Source of the DNA: a bacterium
GTDB lineage: Bacteria > Lindowbacteria > 2-12-FULL-62-27
Assembly (NCBI GenBank): GCA_016202645.1
Contig: JACQOF010000146.1
Span: 64,620-110,078, forward strand
DNA: 45,459 bases
Direction: 5' to 3'
The stretch's first letter is position 1. Each line of letters begins with the position of its first letter. Under the pieces are notes generated by a model. It saw only the letters and a list, made by a program, of their open reading frames with translations, made no database searches and was not told the origin of the DNA. Positions 8,691-16,220 of this stretch are shown one piece after another. The position numbers and the translations under genes were made by a program.

Positions 8691-8754
8691 ATGGAGGTGA
8701 GCATCCCCGACGATGACAGGGATGTCATGCGTCGTCGGGGACAGCCACCGTGGA
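8684..8754. repeat. Hairpin bracketed by a direct repeat of the tRNA-His end
   Basis: agccaccatgga (8684-8695, covering the tRNA-His 5' end) recurs as agccaccgtgga (8743-8754), one mismatch in 12. Between them a hairpin pairs tccccgacga (8704-8713) with tcgtcgggga (8732-8741), with tgaca/tgtca extending it across a bulge. It looks like a small insertion at the tRNA end with a duplicated target, or an upstream regulatory hairpin. Confidence 0.6.
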
Positions 8755-8763
8755 TGGAGATTC

Positions 8764-8846
8764 AAGGCTCAATATTCAATATTCAATGTTCAAGTCTCAA
8801 GTCAGAAACTTGAAAATGGAGCATTGAATATTGAATATTGAGCCTT
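8764..8846. repeat. AT-rich inverted repeat, 25-bp perfect arms
   Basis: Arms 8764-8788 and 8822-8846 (core ctcaatattcaatattcaa) are perfect reverse complements. An inner stem pairs ttcaagt (8789-8795) with acttgaa (8808-8814). The cruciform lies between the tRNA and the pil-operon promoter, 17 bases before its -35 box. It may insulate the two divergent units. Confidence 0.85.
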
Positions 8847-8862
8847 CGAAGAATATACCCAA

Positions 8863-8891
8863 TTGACAGAAGGGGTCAATGCCCATATAAT
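8863..8891 (+). promoter_or_regulatory. Perfect consensus sigma70 promoter for the pil operon
   Basis: TTGACA (8863-8868), exactly 17 bases, then TATAAT (8886-8891). The predicted start site is near 8898, two bases before the ATG at 8900, with no Shine-Dalgarno sequence, so a leaderless transcript is expected. It is the strongest promoter-like sequence I see in the window. Confidence 0.85.
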
Positions 8892-8899
8892 TTTTTAAT

Positions 8900-10489
8900 A
8901 TGGCGATGACTAGGAAAATACGGGGGGCAGCTTCCCTGAAAAAGCGCGCGGATGTCCGGCGCGCCGGCGGCCGGAGTGTCGGCCGAAAGAACGCGGCGGG
9001 CGCTTCCCTGCGCCTGGCCGGCGGGAACCTTCTGGCGGAAAACGAGCGTCTCTACACTCTTCTCGAACTTTCAACCCTTCTCTCATCCGTCCACGACGTC
9101 GACCAGCTGTTGAAACTTCTCACCCTTCAAACCTCCATCCTGCTCGGCGCAGCCCGCACGAGTATCTTCCTGTATGACGAGGGAAAAAACGAATTCTGGT
9201 CGAAGGTGGCGGAAGGGGAGGGCCGCAAGACCATCCGGGTGCGTGCGGATCAGGGGATCGTGGGGCTGGTTTTCCGGCGGAAGAAGCTCATCAATGTCGA
9301 GGACGCCTATCGCCATCCCTCGTTTAATCAGACCGTCGACCGCAAAACGGGATTTCGGACTCGCAACATTCTCGCCTGCCCGATGACGCTTCGGTCGGGG
9401 GGGCTACTGGGCGTCATGGAAGTCCTCAACAAAAAATCTGGATCTTTCATGTCCCAGGACGAAAAAATGCTGCCGGCTATCGCGGCGGTCGCGGCGGTCG
9501 CGCTTGAAAACTCGCTCCTCCTCCAGGACCAGGCCACCCTCTTTGAGGCCGTCATCGAGTCCTCCATCCACGCCCTCGGCGAGCGCGACCGCATCACCTA
9601 CGGCCATACCGTCCGGGTGGCTTTCTATGCCGACCGGATCGCCCGCGCCGTCAGCGCGGCGTCCCGGCCGCCGTTCAAGTCCATCCACTATTCCCCGGAA
9701 GACCTGCGGAAACTCCGTTTCGCGGCCCTGCTTCACGACATCGGCAAGATCACGGTGCCGGAGGCGATTTTGAACAAGAAGGACAAGCTGGAGCCCCACG
9801 AAGTCGAGAACATCCGGCTCAGGTTCGAGCACGTCAAGCTGTCCGAAAAAATACGCGTGATGTCGAACGGAGGCGGCAATACCGCCGATCACCGCCGGCT
9901 GTGCGAGGGTCTCGACCGGGACTTTGACCTGGTCAGCCGTAAAATCGCGCCGGGCCCCCTGACGCCCGGGGAAGTGAACGATCTTGACCGGCTCCGCCGG
10001 ACCACCTACCGGATCGAAGGCCGGGACATGCCGCTCCTGACCGAACAGGAGCACGCCCATCTGGCCTTGGCCCGGGGGAACTTGACAGAAGCCGAATTTG
10101 GAATCATGAAGGCGCACGTCAAAAAGACATGGGACATCCTGAACAAGATATACTGGCCGAAGGACCTCAGGGAAATTCCGTTCTGGGCGGCGACGCACCA
10201 CGAGCGGCCCAATGGCACCGGATATCCGCTGGGCCTGAAGGGCGCCGAAATTCCGCTCGAGGGGCAGATCCTGGCGGTGGCCGATATTTTCGACGCGTTG
10301 ACAGCCGCCGACCGGCCCTACAAGAAACGGATACCGATCGATGAGGCCATGGATATTCTCCGGAAAACCGCGGAGGAGGGGCACGTGAACAAGGACATTG
10401 TCGATCTCTTTTTTGAACAGAACATCGCGGACCTGACGCCGCCCGGCATGTCGGAGCCGGCGACGGCGGCCTCCGGGAAGGGCGTCTAA
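8900..10489 (+). CDS. GAF/HD-GYP c-di-GMP phosphodiesterase
   Basis: Cytoplasmic 529-residue sensor-enzyme. A basic N-terminal tail of about 45 residues precedes a GAF domain (about 55-205, with GIVGLVFRRKKLINVEDAY) and an HD-GYP domain. The catalytic H279-D280 lies in LLHDIGKI, and HHERPNGTGYP starts at H433. HD-GYP enzymes hydrolyse c-di-GMP. In typical members HD and HHE are about 55 residues apart; here the gap is about 154. The helix normally reading LTxEEFxIMKxH appears twice, as LEPHEVENIRLRFEHV and LTEAEFGIMKAHV, with about 85 residues between. It heads the pil operon, four bases before the first ATPase gene, suggesting local c-di-GMP control of pili. No SD sequence; predicted leaderless. 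Confidence 0.92.
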   Translation: MAMTRKIRGAASLKKRADVRRAGGRSVGRKNAAGASLRLAGGNLLAENERLYTLLELSTLLSSVHDVDQLLKLLTLQTSILLGAARTSIFLYDEGKNEFWSKVAEGEGRKTIRVRADQGIVGLVFRRKKLINVEDAYRHPSFNQTVDRKTGFRTRNILACPMTLRSGGLLGVMEVLNKKSGSFMSQDEKMLPAIAAVAAVALENSLLLQDQATLFEAVIESSIHALGERDRITYGHTVRVAFYADRIARAVSAASRPPFKSIHYSPEDLRKLRFAALLHDIGKITVPEAILNKKDKLEPHEVENIRLRFEHVKLSEKIRVMSNGGGNTADHRRLCEGLDRDFDLVSRKIAPGPLTPGEVNDLDRLRRTTYRIEGRDMPLLTEQEHAHLALARGNLTEAEFGIMKAHVKKTWDILNKIYWPKDLREIPFWAATHHERPNGTGYPLGLKGAEIPLEGQILAVADIFDALTAADRPYKKRIPIDEAMDILRKTAEEGHVNKDIVDLFFEQNIADLTPPGMSEPATAASGKGV

Positions 10490-10493
10490 ACAG

Positions 10494-12221
10494 ATGTCCA
10501 TGCCCCAGCGCAAGCGGCTCGGCGACATCCTGGTCGATGCGGGTCTGCTTTCGGAGGAAGCGATCGTGCAGGCCATGGCGCGCCAGAAGGAAACCGGCCA
10601 CCGCCTGGGCCAGACTCTCGTTGAACTTGGCCTCGTCACACCCGAACAGCTCGCCGCGGCGCTGTCCGCCCAGCTCGGCATCCCCTACGTCCGTCTCTCC
10701 GATTACTCCATCACGCCGGACCTCATCACCAAAATTCCAGAGAGGGTTGCCCGTCAGCACAAGCTCGTCCCGATCGAGGAGGTCGCCGGAAAACTGGTGG
10801 TCGCGGTCGCTGACCCGCTCGACATCACCGCCCTCGATGATTTGCAGCTCATGCTGGGCCTTGAGATCGAGCCGGTGATTGCCGCGGAGTCGGACGTCAT
10901 CCGGTCCATCGACCAGTACTACGGGACCCCGACCCAGACCGTGGAGGAAGTCCTTCAGGAAATGACGGGGGACGACATCAAGCTCATCACTGACGTGGAC
11001 GGGGTCCTGGGCGGCGGGACGGAGCAGGTGGGCAGCGAAACTCCGGTCATCCGTCTCGTGAACATGGTCATCCTCCAGGCCCTGCGGGACCGCGCCAGCG
11101 ACATTCACATCGAGCCCTTCGAGCACCGCTTCCAGGTCCGGGAACGCATCGACGGCGTTCTCAAGGATCTCCCATCGCCGCCCCGCGCGTTGCAGGCGGG
11201 GATCATATCCCGGGTCAAGATCATGGCGGACCTCAACATCGCCGAAAACCGCCTGCCGCAGGATGGCCGCATCCGCGTGAAGCTTGCGGGGAAGGAAATC
11301 GACATCCGCGTGTCGTGTCTTCCGACGATGTTCGGCGAAAGCATCGTGCTCCGCCTTCTGGACCGCACCGCCGCCATCCTGTCGATCAATGATCTCGGAT
11401 TCCAGGAGGACGACGCCAAAAAATACCGGGACAACCTCGGCGCCTCCAACGGCATCGTCCTCATCACCGGCCCCACCGGCAGCGGGAAAACCACGACGCT
11501 CTACGCGGGCGTCACGGAAGTCAACTCGCCCGACGTGAAGCTCATCACGGTGGAGGATCCGGTGGAATACGAAATCAAGGGACTCATCCAGTGCCCCGTC
11601 AACGAAAAAGTCGGCATGACCTTCGCGTCGGCTCTTCGCGCCATCCTCCGCCAGGACCCCGACATCATCCTCATCGGTGAAATCCGCGACGCCGAGACCG
11701 CCTCCATCGCGATCCAGTCCGCCCTGACCGGTCACCTGGTCTTGTCGACGACCCACACCAACGAGGCCGCCGGCGCCATCACGCGCCTGATCGACATGGG
11801 CTGCGAACCCTTTCTCCTCACCTCCAGCATCCGCGCCATCGTCGGCCAGCGGCTCGTGCGGCGGATATGCCCGGCCTGCCGGGAACAGTTCGATCCGAAG
11901 CCGGACGATTTGAAGAAACTGGGCAAGCGCATGGAGGATTTCCGCGCCCAGCAGTTTTTCCGCGGCCGCGGCTGCGCCGAATGCGCGATGACGGGATACC
12001 GGGGCCGGGTCGGCGTCTACGAAGTCCTCGTTCTCAACAACGAGATCAACGACATGATCGTCGAGAAACAGCCGGCGAATCTGATCCATAAAAAGGCCAT
12101 GGAACTCGGCATGAGGCCGCTTCGCGAGGACGGCTGGGCGAAGATTCTGCAGGGCATGACAACCATCGACGAAGTCCTGCGGGTCTGCCCCATCGAGACC
12201 GGCGTGGCCATTCAGGACTGA
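10494..12221 (+). CDS. GspE/MshE-type secretion ATPase with an intact c-di-GMP-binding MshEN domain
   Basis: Hexameric ATPase of the type II secretion/type IV pilus assembly family, 575 residues. The N-terminus has two 24-residue MshEN motifs, R8-Q31 and R37-Q60, joined by exactly five residues (KETGH). The second fits RLGxxLVxxGLVxxxxLxxxLxxQ at every conserved position; the first differs conservatively at two. This is the published c-di-GMP-binding signature. The motor has Walker A GPTGSGKTT at 326-334, ILIGEIRDAETA, the histidine box STTHTNEAAGA, and a CxxC...CxxC zinc motif (CPAC, CAEC). It precedes a second homologous ATPase. It could be the c-di-GMP-gated extension motor or serve a separate pilus or secretion system. 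Confidence 0.93.
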   Translation: MSMPQRKRLGDILVDAGLLSEEAIVQAMARQKETGHRLGQTLVELGLVTPEQLAAALSAQLGIPYVRLSDYSITPDLITKIPERVARQHKLVPIEEVAGKLVVAVADPLDITALDDLQLMLGLEIEPVIAAESDVIRSIDQYYGTPTQTVEEVLQEMTGDDIKLITDVDGVLGGGTEQVGSETPVIRLVNMVILQALRDRASDIHIEPFEHRFQVRERIDGVLKDLPSPPRALQAGIISRVKIMADLNIAENRLPQDGRIRVKLAGKEIDIRVSCLPTMFGESIVLRLLDRTAAILSINDLGFQEDDAKKYRDNLGASNGIVLITGPTGSGKTTTLYAGVTEVNSPDVKLITVEDPVEYEIKGLIQCPVNEKVGMTFASALRAILRQDPDIILIGEIRDAETASIAIQSALTGHLVLSTTHTNEAAGAITRLIDMGCEPFLLTSSIRAIVGQRLVRRICPACREQFDPKPDDLKKLGKRMEDFRAQQFFRGRGCAECAMTGYRGRVGVYEVLVLNNEINDMIVEKQPANLIHKKAMELGMRPLREDGWAKILQGMTTIDEVLRVCPIETGVAIQD

Positions 12222-12228
12222 TGTCACC

Positions 12229-13914
12229 ATGATCGATTCTCCGGAACTTCTGAAAATCCTCGGAACACAAGGGTATCTCACGCCCGAGCAGGTCGACGCG
12301 GCCACGGTCACCTCCCAGGCCGAAAACAAATCCGTCGTGGTGGCCCTTCAGGACATGGGACTTCTGGAGGAGGAACAAATCTACGAGGCCTACGCCCAGC
12401 ATATTGGCCTCCCGTACGAGAATGTTGACGACTACAAGCCGGCCCAGTCTCTTCTGGACCGGATCGAAACCATGCTGGCGCAGCAGTTCCAGATTTTCCC
12501 TCTCTCCTTCGACAACGGATTTCTGAAACTCGCCTGCGCAGACGTGCTCGATCTGAAAAGCCAGGAAGATCTCCGGCACAAACTGGACGTGAACATCGAT
12601 TTGGTGATGGTCAATCCCCGCAAACTCACCGTCCTGATCGACACCTACTACGCCATGGCCCAGGAAAATCTGGAGGATGTGATCGGAGATTTGCAGGACG
12701 TCCAGGGCGACACCTACAACAAGGAGCTGTCGGCGGCCGACGAGGCGACGGCGGCGGAGCAGGCCCCGATCATCCGCCTCGTGAACATGCTGCTCATGCA
12801 GGCCCTCAAGAACAAGGCCAGCGACATCCATTACGAGCCTTCCGAGAAAGATTTCTCCGTGCGGTTCCGCCAGGACGGGGTGCTGGTCCATCAGCCGAAA
12901 ATTCCCAAAAAATTCCAGGGCGCGGTCCTGGCCCGCGTGAAGATCATGTCCTCGATGGACATTTCGGAAAAACGCATTCCGCAGGACGGCCGGATCAAGA
13001 TGAAGATGCTCGGCAAGGAAGTCGACTTCCGCGTGTCGGCCCTCCCGTCCCTCTACGGCGAAAGCATCGTCCTCCGTCTTCTGGACAAGGCCTCCGTGTC
13101 TCTGGGACTTGAGCAAGTCGGCTTCATCGAGGACAATCGGCGCATTTTTAACGACCTGATCCGAAAACCCAACGGCATCATCCTCGTCACCGGCCCGACC
13201 GGCTCCGGTAAAACGACGACCCTCTATTCGGCGCTCAACGAAATCAACACGCCCGACCGGAAAATCATCACTGTCGAGGATCCCGTCGAGTATCAGCTCG
13301 ACGGCATCAACCAGATGCAGGTCCACGCCAGCATCGGCCTGACCTTCGCCGCGGGCCTCCGGTCGATCCTCCGCCAGTCTCCGGATGTCATCCTCGTCGG
13401 GGAAATCCGCGACATGGAAACCGGGTCGATCGCGATCCGCGCCGCTCTCACCGGCCACCTCGTGTTCTCGACCCTCCACACCAACGACGCGCCCAGTTCC
13501 ATCACCCGTCTCATCGACATGGGCGTCAGCCCCTTCATGATCGCCTCGTCCCTCCAGGCTGCCATGGCCCAGCGGCTGGTGCGGACCATCTGCAAAAACT
13601 GCAAGCAAGTCTACCAGCCGAGCGAAAAGACGCTGAAGGAACTGAATTTCCCGATGGACATCGCCGCCAAGACGACCTTCTACAAGGGCGCCGGCTGCGA
13701 AATTTGCAATTTTACCGGTTACAAGGGCCGGTCCGGCATTTTCGAGCTGATGGTCGTGAACGAGGAAATCAAGGAACTGATCCTTCAGATGAAGCCCTCC
13801 TATGTCATCGAGGAAGCGGCCGTCCGGGCCGGCATGCGGAAACTCCGGGACGACGGATTCCGCAAAGTCGCGCTCGGGATGACGACCATGGAAGAGGTTG
13901 TTGCGAACGCCTGA
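12229..13914 (+). CDS. pilB: PilB-type pilus assembly ATPase
   Basis: Second GspE/PilB-family motor, 561 residues. It has Walker A GPTGSGKTT near 322, Walker B ILVGEIRDMETG, the histidine box STLHTNDAPSS and a tetracysteine motif (CKNC, CEIC). It is next to pilT and pilC, the usual pilB position. Its N-terminus has the same two-repeat fold but lacks the RLG triplets of MshEN (KILGTQGYLTPEQ, then SVVVALQDMGLLEEE), so c-di-GMP binding is not expected. The gene starts at ATG 12229, eight bases after the previous stop. Family knowledge gives the reaction: ATP hydrolysis drives PilC rotation and pilin polymerisation. Confidence 0.92.
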   Translation: MIDSPELLKILGTQGYLTPEQVDAATVTSQAENKSVVVALQDMGLLEEEQIYEAYAQHIGLPYENVDDYKPAQSLLDRIETMLAQQFQIFPLSFDNGFLKLACADVLDLKSQEDLRHKLDVNIDLVMVNPRKLTVLIDTYYAMAQENLEDVIGDLQDVQGDTYNKELSAADEATAAEQAPIIRLVNMLLMQALKNKASDIHYEPSEKDFSVRFRQDGVLVHQPKIPKKFQGAVLARVKIMSSMDISEKRIPQDGRIKMKMLGKEVDFRVSALPSLYGESIVLRLLDKASVSLGLEQVGFIEDNRRIFNDLIRKPNGIILVTGPTGSGKTTTLYSALNEINTPDRKIITVEDPVEYQLDGINQMQVHASIGLTFAAGLRSILRQSPDVILVGEIRDMETGSIAIRAALTGHLVFSTLHTNDAPSSITRLIDMGVSPFMIASSLQAAMAQRLVRTICKNCKQVYQPSEKTLKELNFPMDIAAKTTFYKGAGCEICNFTGYKGRSGIFELMVVNEEIKELILQMKPSYVIEEAAVRAGMRKLRDDGFRKVALGMTTMEEVVANA

Positions 13915-13938
13915 CCTTTGAGGTAGCCTCCCAGTTTC

Positions 13939-14988
13939 ATGTACATCCACGACGTGATGGAACTCGCAATCGAGCGCGGATCCTCCGATATCCACATCTG
14001 CGTGGGCCGCCCCCCCGTCCTTCGCGTCGACGGGGAACTGGTCAATATCGAGGCGCCGCCCCTCACGCCGGACGACACCCAGATCATCGTCAAGTCGATT
14101 ACCCCGGACGAACATCTCACGCGTCTTGAACAGCACGGCGGGTCCGACTACGGATACGCGTACGAGGGCAAATGCCGGTTCCGCGTCTCCATATTTAAAG
14201 AGCGCGGATTTCACGGCATGGTCTGCCGCCTCATCCCCAACAAAATATATAATTTCGAGGAGCTGGGACTGCCCAAACAGATTGTCACCCTCCTCACGAA
14301 ACCCCGCGGAATGGTTCTCGTGACAGGGCCGACCGGGTCCGGCAAGACCACGACCCTGGCGGCGATGATCGACTGGATCAACACGGAGCGTTCGACGCAC
14401 ATCATTACGGTTGAGGATCCAATCGAATTCATCCATCCCCACAAGCAGAGTGTCGTCACCCACCGGGAACTCGGGGTCGACGTTCCATCGTTTAAGGAAG
14501 CCCTGAAGCGCGCGCTCCGGCAGGACCCCGACGTGATCCTGGTCGGCGAAATGCGGGACTTGGAGACGATCGAGGCCGCGATCTCAGCGGCCGAAACCGG
14601 GCATCTCGTCTTCGGAACCCTTCACACCAACAGCGCCTCCCAGACCGTCGACCGGATCATCGATGTCTTCCCGACCGACCAGCAGGACCAGATCCGCACC
14701 CAGCTGTCGGTCGCCCTGGAGGCGGTCATCTCCCAGACCCTGATGCCCAAGGCCCGGGGCGCGGGGCGCGTGGCCGGATATGAAATCATGATGGTGACCC
14801 CCGGAATCCGGAATCTCATCCGGGATCAGAAGACCCATAACATCATCTCCGCCATACAAACCGGCGGCCAGCAGGGGATGCAGACCCTGGACCAGCACCT
14901 GCTCGCGCTGTATCAACGGGGAATCATCACCTATCAGGAAGTCCTTCTGCGGGCGCAGGACCGCGAAGAAATTCAGAAGCAGATGTAA
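13939..14988 (+). CDS. pilT: PilT pilus retraction ATPase
   Basis: 349-residue retraction motor, normal PilT length. It begins at the PAS-like domain without a GspE N-terminal extension (MELAIERGSSDIHICVGRPP). Walker A GPTGSGKTT is at 130-138, Walker B ILVGEMRDLETI, and the histidine box GTLHTNSA follows. The C-terminal GIRNLIRD corresponds to the AIRNLIRE retraction motif. It depolymerises pili for twitching motility. The gene lies 24 bases after pilB. Confidence 0.96.
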   Translation: MYIHDVMELAIERGSSDIHICVGRPPVLRVDGELVNIEAPPLTPDDTQIIVKSITPDEHLTRLEQHGGSDYGYAYEGKCRFRVSIFKERGFHGMVCRLIPNKIYNFEELGLPKQIVTLLTKPRGMVLVTGPTGSGKTTTLAAMIDWINTERSTHIITVEDPIEFIHPHKQSVVTHRELGVDVPSFKEALKRALRQDPDVILVGEMRDLETIEAAISAAETGHLVFGTLHTNSASQTVDRIIDVFPTDQQDQIRTQLSVALEAVISQTLMPKARGAGRVAGYEIMMVTPGIRNLIRDQKTHNIISAIQTGGQQGMQTLDQHLLALYQRGIITYQEVLLRAQDREEIQKQM

Positions 14989-15009
14989 GGGAGGCCGGGA
15001 CAAAGCACC

Positions 15010-16218
15010 ATGGCGGTATTCACCTACAAGGCGATGGACGCGCAGGGCAAGGACGTGAACGGGACCCTGGAGGCCGCGAGCGAGAAAGTCGCCTCCACGC
15101 GGCTCCGGGAGATGGGCCTGCGGCCGTACGAGATCAAGGAAAAAGCCGAGACAGGCGGGGGCGGCCTGAGCTTCATGAAGAAGGGCATCACGCCGGAGGA
15201 ACTGACCCTCTTCACGCGCCAGCTCGCAACCCTCCTCGACGCGGGCCTGCCGCTTTTGCGCGCGCTCAACATCCTTCAGGAGCAGTCGGAAAATCCGAAA
15301 CTGAAGGAGATGCTGACGGCGGTCAATTCCGACGTTCAGGGCGGAAGTTCCTTTTCGGACGCCCTCTCCAAGCACAAAAAATATTTTCCCACCCTGTACG
15401 TGAGCATGGTCAGGGCCGGCGAGGTCGGCGGTGTTCTGGACAAGGTCTTGAACCGCCTGGCCGAGTTCGCCGAAAAGGACGCGGCTCTGCGGACCAAGAT
15501 CAAGGGCGCGATGACCTACCCGGCCGTCATGGCCGTCATCGCCATCGTGGTGGTGAGCTTCCTGATGATCAAAATCATCCCGACGTTCATCAGCATGTTT
15601 GAGGGCATGGGGGTTGAACTGCCCCTGCCGACCAAGGTCGTCATCGTGTTCAGCGATTTCCTCGTGATCTACTGGTGGATGATCTTGATCGGCGCCATTG
15701 CGTTTGTCTTCGCGTTCAATTGGTACGACGTTCCCGAACGCGGCAAGATGAACGTGGACAAGATGCGGCTTAAAATTCCGGTATTCGGGGACCTCATTCT
15801 CAAGGTCGCCGTGTCACGCTTTACCCGGACTCTCGCCACCCTCATCACCAGCGGCGTGCCGATTTTGCAGTCGATCAAGATCGTGAAGGACACCATCGGG
15901 AATGAGGTGCTGTCCAAGGTCATGGACGAGGTGACCGCGTCGATCAGCGAGGGCGAAACCATTTCGAAGCCTCTTCACCGCTCCAAGGTGTTTCCGCTCA
16001 TGGTTGTCCACATGATTGCGGTCGGGGAGGAAACCGGCGCGCTGGACAATATGCTCATCAAGATTGCCGACAACTACGACCTCATCGTGGACGAGACGGT
16101 GGCGGCGCTGTCCTCCCTCATCGAGCCCCTCATGATTCTCTTCATGGGCGGCGCTGTCGGCATGATCGTGATGGCGATGTTCCTGCCCATGTTCGAACTC
16201 ATCAACGTGGTCAAATAA
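15010..16218 (+). CDS. pilC: PilC/GspF inner-membrane platform protein
   Basis: 402-residue polytopic platform on which the PilB and PilT motors act. It has two T2SSF repeats of about 120 residues (from LTLFTRQLATLLDAGLPLLR and from FTRTLATLITSGVPILQS), each followed by membrane helices (VMAVIAIVVVSFLMIKIIP; MILFMGGAVGMIVMAMFLP), plus a middle pair around WWMILIGAIAFVFAF. AGGGAGG lies upstream of the ATG. Length and layout match PilC. Confidence 0.95.
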   Translation: MAVFTYKAMDAQGKDVNGTLEAASEKVASTRLREMGLRPYEIKEKAETGGGGLSFMKKGITPEELTLFTRQLATLLDAGLPLLRALNILQEQSENPKLKEMLTAVNSDVQGGSSFSDALSKHKKYFPTLYVSMVRAGEVGGVLDKVLNRLAEFAEKDAALRTKIKGAMTYPAVMAVIAIVVVSFLMIKIIPTFISMFEGMGVELPLPTKVVIVFSDFLVIYWWMILIGAIAFVFAFNWYDVPERGKMNVDKMRLKIPVFGDLILKVAVSRFTRTLATLITSGVPILQSIKIVKDTIGNEVLSKVMDEVTASISEGETISKPLHRSKVFPLMVVHMIAVGEETGALDNMLIKIADNYDLIVDETVAALSSLIEPLMILFMGGAVGMIVMAMFLPMFELINVVK

Positions 16219-16220
16219 CC

